A DNA stretch of 64,000 nucleotides from Rubrivirga sp046845755 (GCF_046845755.1 NZ_CP177357.1:2852001-2916000), one strand, 5' to 3'; counted from the stretch's first letter, positions 8,181 through 17,742 are shown. The notes: generated by a model not told the origin, from the letters alone. Translations and numbers: made by a program.

Positions 8181-9632
8181 CTACGCCGCCAGCGAGCTCA
8201 CCGCCTCTGCCTCGGTGACGGGTTCGACCGGGCCTGCCGGACGCCGAACGACGGCGGCGGCGCCGACCGTCCCGATCGCGATCACGGCTTGGAACGGGAC
8301 CGCCGCCCACGCCCCGGCGACGGCCAGCACCGCGAGCGCGGCGACCGAGTACGCCGCGAGCACCAGTTCGGGGAGCGCCCGCTCGCGACCCGGAGCCGCG
8401 CCCTTGGGGGTCCGCGCGAACGGCGTGTGCCGCCCGGCGACGGCCTGGGCGACCGCCTGTGCGGCCGGCACGACGAGCCCGACGGGCGCCACGAGGGCCG
8501 CGGGAATCCGCACCAGCTTGCGGCGCCACGTCCGGGGATACAACGCCCGCATCGCCGCGACGTGCGCGCCGACGACGCCGCCGAGCGCGACGTACCCGAC
8601 CGCGAGCGCGCCGGGCAGCCCGGGCCCGACGCCCGCCGCGTCGGCGCCGACGACGACGGGGTGCAGCACGATGAGCGCCAGTAGCGACGGCAGGCTCAGC
8701 GACAGCGCGAGGTGGCCGCTAAACGCCAGCTTCGAGCCGAGCGGCAGCGGCGAGCGCCACAGCGTGCGGATGTGGAGCCGGGCGACCTCGGCGAGCCCCT
8801 TGGCCCACCGCGCCTGCTGGCGCCGCCACGCCGCGACGGTCTCGGGGAGGTCGGCGGCGACGGACGCGCCCTCGTGGAGGCGCCCGCGCCAGCCGCGCGC
8901 CTGCGCCCGGAGCGCGAGGTCGGCGTCCTCCGCCAGCGTCGCGCCGCTCCAGCCGCCCGCGTCGTCGATGGCCGCGCGGCGCCACGCGCCGCCGGAGCCG
9001 TTGAAGGGGAGCGCCCACCCGGCGCGGTCCCGCGCGGTCTGCTCGACGGCGAAGTGGAGGTCGAGCACGGCCGCTTGCGCCCGCGCCAGAACCGTCCGGT
9101 CGGCGCCGGCGTGCGCCCAGCGCGACTGCACGAACGCCAGCTCTGGGTCGGCGAGGAGCGGGCCGACGAGCGCGCGCAGGAGGTCGGGCGCGGGGCGGAA
9201 GTCGACGTCGAAGACGGCCACGAACGGGGCGTCGGAGAGCCCGAGGCCGAACGCGAGTGCGCCGGCTTTGTAGCCCTCGCGCGAGCCGCGCACGACGTGC
9301 CGCGCGCCGGGACGGACCGCGCACAGCGCGGCGTTCGCGCGGCGGGCCTCAGGCGGTGAGTCGTCAAGAAGTTGGACGGTGACCGGGCCGGGCCAGTCGA
9401 GCGCGAGCGCGGCGTCGAGCGCCCGCGCCACGAGCGCGGGCGGCTCGTCGTAGACGGGGAGCTGGACGAGGACGGCGGGCGCCGGGCGGTCCGGCTCCCG
9501 AGTCGGCAGCGCGCGAGCCGGGAGCGCGGCGCGGACGGCCGCCAGCCCGAGCGCGTGGAGCCCGAGCCCGGCCAGCACGGCGACGATGGCCGCGTACAGC
9601 GCCCCGAGAACCAGGAGCGCGGCGGTCACCAA
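8181..9632 (-). CDS. Membrane GT2 glycosyltransferase (cellulose/mannan synthase-like)
   Basis: A 483-residue polytopic protein. One N-terminal transmembrane helix precedes a GT2 catalytic domain (about 50-290) with the nucleotide-binding start VLVQLPVYDEPP, a D-x-D (VFDVDFRP), the acceptor-side acidic pair in LAEDADLALRAQ and the processive motif QQARWAKG (Q-x-x-R-W). Several helices follow at about 310-470. Order and motifs match processive inner-membrane synthases of the CESA/CslA type, which use nucleotide sugars to extend beta-linked polysaccharide. No PilZ domain or partner subunit is seen, so the product is unknown. Its start overlaps the 3' end of lptE by 7 bp, suggesting one transcript with lptE and the sigma54 activator. 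Confidence 0.8.
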   Translation of the reverse strand: MVTAALLVLGALYAAIVAVLAGLGLHALGLAAVRAALPARALPTREPDRPAPAVLVQLPVYDEPPALVARALDAALALDWPGPVTVQLLDDSPPEARRANAALCAVRPGARHVVRGSREGYKAGALAFGLGLSDAPFVAVFDVDFRPAPDLLRALVGPLLADPELAFVQSRWAHAGADRTVLARAQAAVLDLHFAVEQTARDRAGWALPFNGSGGAWRRAAIDDAGGWSGATLAEDADLALRAQARGWRGRLHEGASVAADLPETVAAWRRQQARWAKGLAEVARLHIRTLWRSPLPLGSKLAFSGHLALSLSLPSLLALIVLHPVVVGADAAGVGPGLPGALAVGYVALGGVVGAHVAAMRALYPRTWRRKLVRIPAALVAPVGLVVPAAQAVAQAVAGRHTPFARTPKGAAPGRERALPELVLAAYSVAALAVLAVAGAWAAVPFQAVIAIGTVGAAAVVRRPAGPVEPVTEAEAVSSLAA

Positions 9633-10177
9633 TCCGACGTCGCGGCGGTGAAGGCGTCGCGCGCGATCTGTTCGAGCGCCGTCGCGCTGGCGTCGGCCTC
9701 GCCCTGGATCCCCGCCGACGGCACAAAGTCCTCGGTCGCCGTGAACGTCCGGTCGAGGAGGGGCTCGCCCCCGACGCGGTCCTCGACGACGACGCGCACG
9801 GCCAGGCTGACGCGGTTGAGCGAGGCCACGTTCTGGTCGGTCACGGCAACGGGTGCGAGCGCATACCGCTCGATGGTGGCGCGGACGACGGCGTCGGCCT
9901 CGGCCTCGTCGGGCTCCAGCGCGAGCCGGGAGCGGTCGGCAAAGCGGTCGACGAGCGCGTCGGTGAGCAGGCGGTCGAGCCCGGGCGGGCCGCCCGTCGA
10001 GCGGTCCTCAGCGATGGGCACGGCGACCGTCTGCAACCGGTCCGGGATGGTGGCGCCGGAAAACGAGTACACGCCGCACGCGGCGAGCAGCGACGCGAGC
10101 GGGAGGACGAGCGCGCACGCGAGCACGCGCCCCCGCCGGAGGCCCGCATCTTGACGCCCGCGTCCCGGATCCCGCAT
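9626..10177 (-). CDS. lptE: LPS-assembly lipoprotein LptE (Bacteroidota type)
   Basis: A 183-residue lipoprotein. An Arg-rich N terminus and hydrophobic segment end in the lipobox LLAAC, and the mature protein begins CGVYSFSGATIP, the typical start of the Bacteroidota LptE family. The rest is a compact secretory domain with a pattern of the kind RLTDAL...RF...L.L.....AD in the right places. LptE plugs the LptD barrel in the outer membrane during lipopolysaccharide export. The ATG (10175-10177) lies one base before the stop codon of the sigma54 activator, so translation is probably coupled. The activator-lptE order is common in Bacteroidota. Confidence 0.75.
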   Translation of the reverse strand: MRDPGRGRQDAGLRRGRVLACALVLPLASLLAACGVYSFSGATIPDRLQTVAVPIAEDRSTGGPPGLDRLLTDALVDRFADRSRLALEPDEAEADAVVRATIERYALAPVAVTDQNVASLNRVSLAVRVVVEDRVGGEPLLDRTFTATEDFVPSAGIQGEADASATALEQIARDAFTAATSDW

Positions 10178-10178
10178 G

Positions 10179-11477
<1,299 letters not shown>

Positions 11478-11548
11478 ACGTAACCAGTGCGAGCGGACGC
11501 CCAAACTACCAGCGGTGCACGGCCCGGACGCCGGGCCGAGCCCCACCC

Positions 11549-11848
11549 TTACCTCGGGAGGAGCACGCGCCGCGACGCGGTGAACCGCCCGGCGAACCGC
11601 GCGAGCCCGTCGCCCCGCAAGCGGTCGGCGTGATCCCTGAAGTAGTCCGCGAGGGCGGCGCGACTGGCGACCCGGTACTGCACGCACCACCGGACGCGAC
11701 CGTCGGGGCTCGTCTCCTCGACCCGCCACCACTCGGCGGACTCGAACCCGGGCAGCGCCAGGATCTCGTCGATGTGCGGCGCCAGCCACGCGGCGTAGGC
11801 GGGGGCTACGTCGGCGTCGACGGCGAGGTTGACTTCGTAGATCACCAT
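11549..11848 (-). CDS. DUF4286 family small protein
   Basis: A 99-residue protein, MVIYEVNLAVDADVAPAYAA onward, with conserved positions in WLAPHIDEILALPGF, the WCVQYRV strand and the YFRDHADRLR helix. This is the DUF4286 pattern, a ferredoxin-like alpha/beta fold related to antibiotic-biosynthesis monooxygenase-like proteins, common in Bacteroidota as a single small gene. Function is unknown. The start is the ATG at 11846-11848; longer in-frame extensions overlap the divergent gene. It shares a short divergent promoter region with the Uma2 gene. Confidence 0.75.
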   Translation of the reverse strand: MVIYEVNLAVDADVAPAYAAWLAPHIDEILALPGFESAEWWRVEETSPDGRVRWCVQYRVASRAALADYFRDHADRLRGDGLARFAGRFTASRRVLLPR

Positions 11849-11890
11849 GCGGCAACGTACGTTCTCCCCTGCCGCACCCCGCCCGCCGCC

Positions 11891-12463
11891 ATGCCCACCA
11901 CGCTCACGCCCGTCTCGCTCCGGTTCACGGCCGAGGAGTACTTCGCCTGGGAGGAGACGCAGGAAGAGAAGCACGACTTTATCGACGGAGAGGTCTTCAC
12001 CATGTCTGGAGCCAGCCGCATCCACAACGACATCGTAGGGAATCTGTACATCGCGCTCCGGCTCGCCTTCCGAGGGACCGAGTGCTCAGTGTTCGCCGGC
12101 GACATGCGGGTCGAGGTCGAGCCCGGCGGGCGCTACGTCTACCCCGACCTCGCGGCGGCGTGCGGGGCGCTCTCGTTCCTGACGCCGAGCGAGACGACGT
12201 TCCTGAACCCGGCGCTCATCGTCGAGGTGCTCTCGCCGTCGACGGAGGCGTACGACCGGGGCGAGAAGCTGGCGACGTACCGCGCGATGCCGTCGGTCCG
12301 CGAGATCGTGCTCGTCCGCCAGGACCGGCGGGGCGCCGAGGCCTTCTGCCGTGGCGACGACGGGAAATGGTCGATCGAGGACCTGACCGACGGAACGCTG
12401 GCGCTCGCGTGCGTCGGCGTGGAGATCTCGGTGGACGACGTCTACGAAGGGACGGGACTGTAA
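11891..12463 (+). CDS. Uma2 family (DUF820) putative restriction-fold endonuclease
   Basis: A 190-residue protein with the Uma2 pattern: FTAEEYFAWEE and EKHDFIDGEVFTMSGAS near the N terminus, then the core acidic and Lys positions in YPDLAAAC, NPALIVEVLSPSTEAYDRGEK and KLATYRAMPSVREIVLV. This D...E-V-L-S...K arrangement is a PD-(D/E)xK nuclease fold. The family is numerous in cyanobacteria, Chloroflexi and Bacteroidota, and its biological role is not established. The stop codon TAA overlaps the ATG of cutC, so the two genes are read together, though no functional link is evident. Confidence 0.82.
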   Translation: MPTTLTPVSLRFTAEEYFAWEETQEEKHDFIDGEVFTMSGASRIHNDIVGNLYIALRLAFRGTECSVFAGDMRVEVEPGGRYVYPDLAAACGALSFLTPSETTFLNPALIVEVLSPSTEAYDRGEKLATYRAMPSVREIVLVRQDRRGAEAFCRGDDGKWSIEDLTDGTLALACVGVEISVDDVYEGTGL

Positions 12464-13149
12464 TGCCCCGCGTGCTGTTGGAAATCGCCGCCTTCGACCC
12501 CGCCTCGGCGCTCGCGGCGACGGATGCGGGCGCCGACCGGATCGAGCTGTGCCGCGGCGCCGAGGTCGGCGGGCTGACGCCGCCGCTCGACTGGGTCCGC
12601 GAGGTGACGGCGGCGACCGAGGTGCCCGTCGTGGCGATGGTCCGTGCGCATGCCGACGGGTGGACGTTCACGCCCGCCGAGCACGCGGCGATGCGCGACG
12701 ACGCTCGCGCGCTTGTCGAGGCCGGGGCGGTCGGCGTCGTCTGGGGCGCCCTCCGCGCGGACGGGACGGTCGACGCCGACGCGCTGGCGGCGCTCGTCGC
12801 GGCCGTGGCGCCGCACCCGGTGGCCGTCCACCGCGCCTTCGGCGCCGCGCGCGACGCCCGAGAGGCGCTGGCGGCGGTCCGGGCGGCCGGCGCGGCCCGC
12901 GTCCTGACGAGTGGCGGCGCGGCGACGGCACACGAGGGCCTCGACGTGTTGGCCGCGCTCGCGCGAGCGGCCGGCGACACGGTGTCGGTAATGCCCGGCG
13001 GGGGCGTCCGCGCGGGCAACGTGGCCGAGATCGTCCGGCGCACGGGCGCGCGCGAGGTCCACAGCGCCGCGTCCGCGCCCGGCACTCCGACCGTCGACGC
13101 CGACGAGGTGCGGCGCCTGCGCGGGCGCCTGGACGCGCTCGTCGGCTGA
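12463..13149 (+). CDS. cutC: CutC family TIM-barrel protein (copper homeostasis annotation)
   Basis: A 228-residue protein with the full CutC TIM-barrel pattern: LLEIAAFDPASALAA, GADRIELCRG (strand 2), VPVVAMVRAHADGWTF, VGVVWGAL, VAVHRAFGAARD, RVLTSGGAATAHEG, VMPGGGVRAGNV and EVHSAASAP. The length is normal. CutC has been linked to copper tolerance in Escherichia coli, but the direct activity is uncertain. The ATG overlaps the Uma2 stop (TAATG). The Met/Cys-rich efflux-like genes at the left edge are 12 kb away and need not be related. Confidence 0.88.
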   Translation: MPRVLLEIAAFDPASALAATDAGADRIELCRGAEVGGLTPPLDWVREVTAATEVPVVAMVRAHADGWTFTPAEHAAMRDDARALVEAGAVGVVWGALRADGTVDADALAALVAAVAPHPVAVHRAFGAARDAREALAAVRAAGAARVLTSGGAATAHEGLDVLAALARAAGDTVSVMPGGGVRAGNVAEIVRRTGAREVHSAASAPGTPTVDADEVRRLRGRLDALVG

Positions 13150-13201
13150 GCGCCGGAACCCCGCATCGACCGGACGGCTTCTCGCCCGCCGCACCGTTCC
13201 G

Positions 13202-13600
13202 ATGCCCGAGTCCACCAAGGCCGACCGCGCGCTTGCCAAGCAGGTCGACGCGCTCGGCATTTCGACGATCCAGCGCCACATTCTGATCTGCGCCGACGCC
13301 TCGAAGCCGAAGTGCTGCGACCGCGAGGCGAGCCTGGCCTCGTGGACGTTTCTCAAGGGGCGCCTCAAGGAGCTCGGGCTGAGCGAGGCCGGCGGCGTCT
13401 ACCGGACGAAGGCGAACTGCCTGCGCGTCTGCTTGCGGGGCCCGATCGCGGTCGTCTACCCCGAGGGCGCGTGGTACCACTCGTGCACGCCGGAGGCGCT
13501 GGAGCGGATCATCCAGGAGCACCTCGTCGGCGGGCGCGTGGTCGAGGACCTGCTCATCGCCCAGCATCCGCTTCCGGCGCCGGCCGGCGAGAGCGCCTAG
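13202..13600 (+). CDS. Thioredoxin-like [2Fe-2S] ferredoxin domain protein
   Basis: A 132-residue protein with Cys30 and Cys38/Cys39 in HILICADASKPKCC and Cys73 and Cys77 in ANCLRVCLRGP. The spacing C-x7-8-C ... C-x3-C, with the second pair followed by a GP turn and a YP strand, is that of the thioredoxin-like [2Fe-2S] ferredoxins. Family members carry electrons or stabilise complexes; a partner is not identifiable here. The C-terminal region EGAWYHSCTPEALERII is also typical. It stands downstream of cutC with its own 50-bp gap and ends 4 bp inside the convergent gene's 3' end. Confidence 0.8.
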   Translation: MPESTKADRALAKQVDALGISTIQRHILICADASKPKCCDREASLASWTFLKGRLKELGLSEAGGVYRTKANCLRVCLRGPIAVVYPEGAWYHSCTPEALERIIQEHLVGGRVVEDLLIAQHPLPAPAGESA

Positions 13601-14397
13601 CGGTCGTCGGGCAGGGTCGCCGTCTGCGTCGCGGATTGCGTCATCCGCCCCTCGATGACGAGCCCGCCCTGCTCGAAGCGGACCGGGCCCTCCCACTCCG
13701 TCCGCACATCGAGGCGCCAGTCGAGCCGGCGGACGATCCGGGCCGTCATGTCCATGCGCATGGTCTCGCCCGGGTCGCCGACCGTGACGCCGACGGTCTG
13801 GGTGAGGAACGCGGCGGGGCCGCCTTCGAACGTGCCGACGCTGTCGAGCCGGACGGTGAGTCGGTGCGGGCCGGGCGCGGCGCCGAGGTAGACCGCCCGA
13901 AGCGCGCTGTCGGGCACGACGACCGTCTCGCCCACTGTCATTCGGGTCGGGTACTCGGCGTCGTCGAGTGAGATCGCCTCGTCGAGCGCGGCCAGCTGGT
14001 CCGGCGTCGGCTGCCAGCCATCGGCCCGCTTGCGCCAGCCGTCCGCGGTCCGCTCGATGACGACCGCGCGGTGGAGCAGCGGGTCGGGGTCGCCGGGAGG
14101 CGCCGGGGCCCCGTCGACGGTCGCCTTGGCCGAGGCCGACTCCAGCCGCTGGACCGCCCGCATCAGCCGCCCCGCCTCGACGCGATCGATGGTCGTCGTG
14201 GCGACCTCTAGGGCCCGGCGGCCGAACGCGACCTCGCCGCCAGGGCCCCGGACCACGGCCTCAAGGCCGGTCACGGACGCGCTCCGGACGACGGCCCCTT
14301 CGGCCAACGCCCATCCGCCGACCTCGACCGTCTGGGCGCTGGCGGCGGCCACGAGCGCGAGGGCCGCGAGCGCGGCGGCGGCGCGTAGGCCGGTCAT
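13597..14397 (-). CDS. Secreted protein of unknown function, cotranscribed with miaB
   Basis: A 266-residue protein with a clear signal peptide (MTGLRAAAALAALALVAAASA, cleaved near SAQT). The mature part is rich in beta strands and hydroxyl residues and has no motif I recognise. Possible landmarks are GEVAFGRRALEV and a C-terminal strand series RLDWRLDVRTEWEGPVRFE. A beta-rich periplasmic or outer-membrane-associated protein is inferred. The ATG overlaps the miaB stop codon (ATGA), so it is translationally coupled downstream of miaB. The link to tRNA modification is probably only operonic. Confidence 0.6.
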   Translation of the reverse strand: MTGLRAAAALAALALVAAASAQTVEVGGWALAEGAVVRSASVTGLEAVVRGPGGEVAFGRRALEVATTTIDRVEAGRLMRAVQRLESASAKATVDGAPAPPGDPDPLLHRAVVIERTADGWRKRADGWQPTPDQLAALDEAISLDDAEYPTRMTVGETVVVPDSALRAVYLGAAPGPHRLTVRLDSVGTFEGGPAAFLTQTVGVTVGDPGETMRMDMTARIVRRLDWRLDVRTEWEGPVRFEQGGLVIEGRMTQSATQTATLPDDR

Positions 14398-15884
14398 GCC
14401 GCGACCGGCTGGCACACGGCGTCGGCGAGCGTCGTCGCGCGGACGACCGAGCCGAGCAGCGTCGCGCTCGTGCAGTCGTCGACGCGGACGACGGCGTAGT
14501 CGCCCTCGGCGAGCCCGGCGGCGCGGTCGAAGACGACCATGTGGTTCGTGTCGGTCCGGCCCCGGAGCTGGGCCTCGCTCCGCTTCGAGGTCCCCTCGAC
14601 CAGCACGACCTCCTCGCGCCCCACCTTGGCGCGGTGGCTCGCGAGCGCGTGCCCCTTCTGGAGCGCGATGATCTCGCTCAGCCGCGCCTTCTTGACGGCC
14701 TCCGGCACGTCGTCGGTGTACTTGCGCGCGGCGAAGGTGTCGGGCCGCTCGGAGTACGCGAACATGAACGCGTGGTCGTAGCGGACGGCGTCCATCAGCG
14801 ACAGCGTGTCGGCGTGCTCGGCGTCGGTCTCGCCGCAGAAGCCCGAGATGAGGTCGGTCGAGAACGCGATGTCGGGGACGATGGACCGGGCGCGCTCGAC
14901 CAAGTCGAGGTAGTGCTCGCGCGTGTACGTCCGGCGCATCCGCTTGAGCACGTCCGAGTTGCCGTGCTGGACGGGCAGGTGGATAAAGTCGCAGACCGTC
15001 GGGACCTCGCGGTGGACGTGCAGGAGCGCGTCGGAGCAGTCCTTGGGGTGGCTCGTCGAGTAGCGGATCCGCAGCTCGGGGCTGAGGAGGGAGATCCGGT
15101 AGAGCAGCTCCGCGAAGTCGACCGCGTGCCCGCCCGCCTCGACGCGGTACGAGTTGACGTTCTGGCCGAGCACCGTCACCTCCTTGTACCCGGCGTCGAC
15201 GAGCTGGCCGACCTCCGACAGGATGCTGGCGACGGGCCGGCTCCGCTCGCGTCCGCGCGTGAACGGGACGACGCAGAAGGCGCACATGTTGTCGCAGCCG
15301 CGCATGATGGAGACGAACGCCGTGACGCCGTTCGTGTCGTAGCGGACCGGCGCGAGGTCGGCGTACGTCTCCTCGCGCGAGAGCTGCACGTTGACGGCCG
15401 CCTGGCCGGTCTCCCGGCTTTCCGCCAGCAGGCGCGGCAGGTCGCGGTACGCGTCGGGCCCGACGACGAGATCGACGAGTCGCTCCTGCTCCAGCAGCTT
15501 CGACCGCAGGCGCTCGGCCATGCAGCCGAGCACGCCGATCTGGACGTCGCGACCACCCGCCGCCCGCTCGCGCTCCTTGCGGCTGCGGACGTGCGTCAGC
15601 CGCCCCCGCACGCGGTCCTCGGCCTTCTCGCGGATCGCGCAGGTGTTGATCAGGACCACGTCCGCGTCCGCCTCGTCGGCCACGAGCGCGTAGCCCTCGC
15701 CGCCCAAGATCGAGGCCACCAGCTCGGAGTCGGCCACGTTCATCTGGCAGCCATACGTCTCGATAAAGACGCTCCGCCCGTTGGTGCCGGCGCTGGCGGG
15801 GACGGTGTGCGGGGCGTCGGCGCCGCGCGCGTCGGGCGCGGACGAGACCGGGGCGAGAACGTCGAGGTCGGCGATGGGCTGCAT
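14394..15884 (-). CDS. miaB: tRNA-2-methylthio-N6-dimethylallyladenosine synthase MiaB
   Basis: A 496-residue radical-SAM methylthiotransferase. The N-terminal MTTase domain carries FIETYGCQMNVADSE, INTCAIREKAEDRV and IGVLGCMAERL, whose three Cys bind the auxiliary [4Fe-4S] cluster. The radical-SAM motif is RGCDNMCAFCVVPF, and a C-terminal TRAM domain follows. It adds a methylthio group to i6A37 of tRNAs that read UNN codons. The Met at 15884 was chosen because the preceding 27 codons of open frame lack conserved sequence; even so about 35 residues precede the first conserved block. In many Bacteroidota miaB lies next to the sigma54 activator-lptE pair; here about 2.9 kb of other genes separate them. 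Confidence 0.93.
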   Translation of the reverse strand: MQPIADLDVLAPVSSAPDARGADAPHTVPASAGTNGRSVFIETYGCQMNVADSELVASILGGEGYALVADEADADVVLINTCAIREKAEDRVRGRLTHVRSRKERERAAGGRDVQIGVLGCMAERLRSKLLEQERLVDLVVGPDAYRDLPRLLAESRETGQAAVNVQLSREETYADLAPVRYDTNGVTAFVSIMRGCDNMCAFCVVPFTRGRERSRPVASILSEVGQLVDAGYKEVTVLGQNVNSYRVEAGGHAVDFAELLYRISLLSPELRIRYSTSHPKDCSDALLHVHREVPTVCDFIHLPVQHGNSDVLKRMRRTYTREHYLDLVERARSIVPDIAFSTDLISGFCGETDAEHADTLSLMDAVRYDHAFMFAYSERPDTFAARKYTDDVPEAVKKARLSEIIALQKGHALASHRAKVGREEVVLVEGTSKRSEAQLRGRTDTNHMVVFDRAAGLAEGDYAVVRVDDCTSATLLGSVVRATTLADAVCQPVAA

Positions 15885-15958
15885 GTCCGGGGCGGATTCC
15901 GGCCGCAAGCTACCGCCGGCGTCCCCCGCCTCCGGGCTAGATCGCCGTGGAGACGGGC

Positions 15959-15988
15959 TTGACAACGAACTGCCTCAAACGTACGTTT
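15959..15988 (+). promoter_or_regulatory. Promoter with palindromic operator ahead of the toxin-antitoxin pair
   Basis: TTGACA (15959-15964) and TACGTT (15982-15987) are separated by 17 bp, a good primary-sigma promoter. A perfect 12-bp palindrome, AAACGTACGTTT (15977-15988), covers the -10 element. Palindromes in this place are typical operators for autorepression by Phd-type antitoxins. The site also lies about 90 bp upstream of the divergent miaB start. Confidence 0.5.
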
Positions 15989-16062
15989 CAGACACTTGCT
16001 AAACGCAGTTCTGCCGATACCCCCGGCGGCGCCCAAACCTTTCCCGCCTATACCTCCACCCC

Positions 16063-16320
16063 GTGTCTGCCGTCACCACCGTCGAGGCGCGCAATCAGTT
16101 CTCTGAGGTTCTGAACCGCGCCGCTTACGGCCACGAGCGCGTCGTCCTGACGCGCCGGGGCAAACCCATCGCCGCCCTCGTCTCGATCGAGGATCTCCGC
16201 ATCTTGGAGCGGCTGATCGACCGAATCGAGGACGAGATCGACCGAGAGGACGTCCAACGCATCCTCGACGACCCGGACGCCGAGTACATCCCCTGGGAGG
16301 AGGTAAAGCGCGGTCTCTAG
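16063..16320 (+). CDS. Phd/YefM family antitoxin
   Basis: An 85-residue protein starting at GTG, with no in-frame ATG near. The N-terminal Phd fold VTTVEARNQFSEVLNRAAYG, then RVVLTRRGKPIAALVSIEDL, is the canonical DNA-binding dimer. An acidic C-terminal tail (ERLIDRIEDEIDREDVQRIL, then DDPDAEYIPWEEV) would wrap the toxin. It is separated from the RelE-type toxin by only 3 bp, in the usual antitoxin-first order. Autoregulation through the palindrome at 15977-15988 is inferred. A short TATACC sequence lies just before the GTG. Confidence 0.9.
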   Translation: MSAVTTVEARNQFSEVLNRAAYGHERVVLTRRGKPIAALVSIEDLRILERLIDRIEDEIDREDVQRILDDPDAEYIPWEEVKRGL

Positions 16321-16323
16321 ACT

Positions 16324-16629
16324 ATGGCCCGCTATGAAGTCGTCTTGTCACGGAACGCGACCAAAGCGCTCCACAAGGCATCCCCACGTGTTATTCGCTC
16401 GCTCGAAGCGACGATCGACCAGCTCGCCGATCAGCCCCGACCTCGGGGCCTGAAAACGATCGACTCGGCAAAGAAGATCTACCGCGTCCGCGCCGGCAGT
16501 TATCGGATCCTCTACCAGATCCAAGACGCCCGCTTGGTCGTGCACATCATCCGCATCGGCGACCGCAAGGAGGTCTACCAGCGGGTCGACGATCTCATCT
16601 CACGGACGCTTCCGCCCCCAAAGGCTTAG
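16324..16629 (+). CDS. RelE/ParE superfamily toxin
   Basis: A 101-residue basic protein. It begins ARYEVVLSRNATKALHKASP, with the Leu/Lys-rich first helices of RelE toxins, then has PRGLKTIDSAKKIYRVRAGS and YRILYQIQDARLVVHIIRIG, ending in GDRKEVY. The R-x-G-x-Y-R-I-L-Y strand and the I-x-I-G-D-R-K-E-V-Y strand are the family signature; the basic surface residues and terminal Tyr match ribosome-dependent mRNA interferases of the RelE type. Together with the Phd antitoxin it forms a complete type II module. Confidence 0.9.
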   Translation: MARYEVVLSRNATKALHKASPRVIRSLEATIDQLADQPRPRGLKTIDSAKKIYRVRAGSYRILYQIQDARLVVHIIRIGDRKEVYQRVDDLISRTLPPPKA

Positions 16630-17071
16630 CGGCGTGCCTCCCAAACAGTCCACCGCCCCGGCGGGCCTTACGGGGCCTACCGGGGCGGCGGGGATTCGAG
16701 CGATCGGAGGGTGCCGAAGAGATGGGGCGGCAGGCTCTAGAGAAGGGCGGGGGCGAGCCGAAAGGATCCGACGCTCGAGTCGGGGATCGAAAACTGAGAG
16801 ACGGGCCGAGCTAGAAGAGCACAACGCCGGCGGCGGCAGCGGTGAGGGCACCGAGGCGGAGGGCGATGGCCGACAGGTCGGGGAGACGGGACGGGAAGAG
16901 AGAGGTCACGGAGCCAGGGGGCATGTGTACAGACCCTCCTTGCAGGACCCGTGCCAACCGCCCATTCCTGACATCTCGGCCACTTCGGGCCAGGACCCGA
17001 CTGACACACACATATCCCAGACACGGGGGACTCTACCCTGATCTGCCGTCTCGTCCTGTCGCCTCAGGAAA
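16630..17071. other. Intergenic region, mostly without recognisable features
   Basis: 440 bp between the toxin gene and the 3' end of ribE. The left part (16640-16740) is GGGGC-rich and partly repetitive (TTACGGGGCCTACCGGGGCGG). No FMN riboswitch, tRNA or terminator with a T-tract is evident. The only supportable coding candidate is the minus-strand small ORF listed separately. Confidence 0.6.
16811..16924 (-). CDS. Candidate 37-residue membrane peptide with strong ribosome-binding site
   Basis: A short open frame starting MPPGSVTSLFPSRLPDLSAI and ending in a hydrophobic helix, ALRLGALTAAAAGVVLF. It is preceded at 8-10 bases by AAGGAGG, one of the best Shine-Dalgarno sequences in the window and unusual for this kind of organism, where start sites mostly lack one. 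No family is recognised. It lies downstream of ribE on the same strand, 147 bp beyond its stop, so it may be a tail of that transcript or a separate gene. The helix alone would fit a single-pass inner-membrane peptide. Confidence 0.35.
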   Translation of the reverse strand: MPPGSVTSLFPSRLPDLSAIALRLGALTAAAAGVVLF

Positions 17072-17674
17072 TTACTGATGACGATCCGTCGCACTCGCCC
17101 GGAGCACGTACTTGCCCACGAGATCGAACTCGAGGTTGACGCGAGCGTCCGGCCGCCAGCGCCCAGCCGTCGTCTTGTCCCAGGTGTGCGGGATGATGGC
17201 GAGCGCAAACGTGCCCGGCTCGTCGTCCAGCCGCGCGACGGTCAGCGAGATGCCGTCGACGCAGATGCTGCCGCGCGGGATGAGGAACGCGGCGTCCTCG
17301 GCGGGATAGCGCACGCGGACGAGGTGCGAGTCGGAGAGCGCCTCGACCGACTCGACGACGCCCGTCGTGTCGACGTGGCCCTGGACGAGGTGGCCGTCGA
17401 GCCGCGCCCCGAGCACCATCGCCCGCTCCAGGTTGACGCCGTCGCCGGGTTGGCGCTCGCCGAGCGCCGTCTTCGCCAGCGTCTCCTCGACGGCGACCGC
17501 CTCGAACCCGTCCGCGTCGTGGGCGACGACGGTCAGGCACACGCCGTCGACGGCGACGCTCTCGTCGACGCGGAGCGCGCCGGCAAACGAGCACGCGACG
17601 CGGAACCGCCGCCCGCCCGCCAGCGGGGTCACGGCGGCGATCTCGCCGACCTCTTCGATGATGCCGGTAAACAT
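17072..17674 (-). CDS. ribE: Riboflavin synthase, alpha subunit
   Basis: A 200-residue protein made of two homologous barrel halves. The first half begins MFTGIIEEVGEIAAV and contains RVDESVAVDGVCLTVV and NLERAMVLGARLDGHLVQGH; the second contains IPRGSICVDGISLTVARL and NLEFDLVGKYVLRA. The paired G-V-C-L-T-V / G-I-S-L-T-V motifs are diagnostic. The enzyme dismutates two molecules of 6,7-dimethyl-8-ribityllumazine to riboflavin. ribD is 760 bp away on the same strand, separated by a plus-strand gene, so the rib genes are close but not one operon. No RFN (FMN) element was found upstream. Confidence 0.95.
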   Translation of the reverse strand: MFTGIIEEVGEIAAVTPLAGGRRFRVACSFAGALRVDESVAVDGVCLTVVAHDADGFEAVAVEETLAKTALGERQPGDGVNLERAMVLGARLDGHLVQGHVDTTGVVESVEALSDSHLVRVRYPAEDAAFLIPRGSICVDGISLTVARLDDEPGTFALAIIPHTWDKTTAGRWRPDARVNLEFDLVGKYVLRASATDRHQ

Positions 17675-17742
17675 GGATTAGGGCAGGCGTGGGGGTGTCA
17701 GCGTGTACGCCTAGCTTCGCACCGAGCCCCCGCCCCCTCGCC

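Noticed and set aside
16630..17742. FMN riboswitch near ribE or ribD
   Set aside because: No conserved RFN element sequence (such as GGGGCAGGGTG) was found upstream of either gene.
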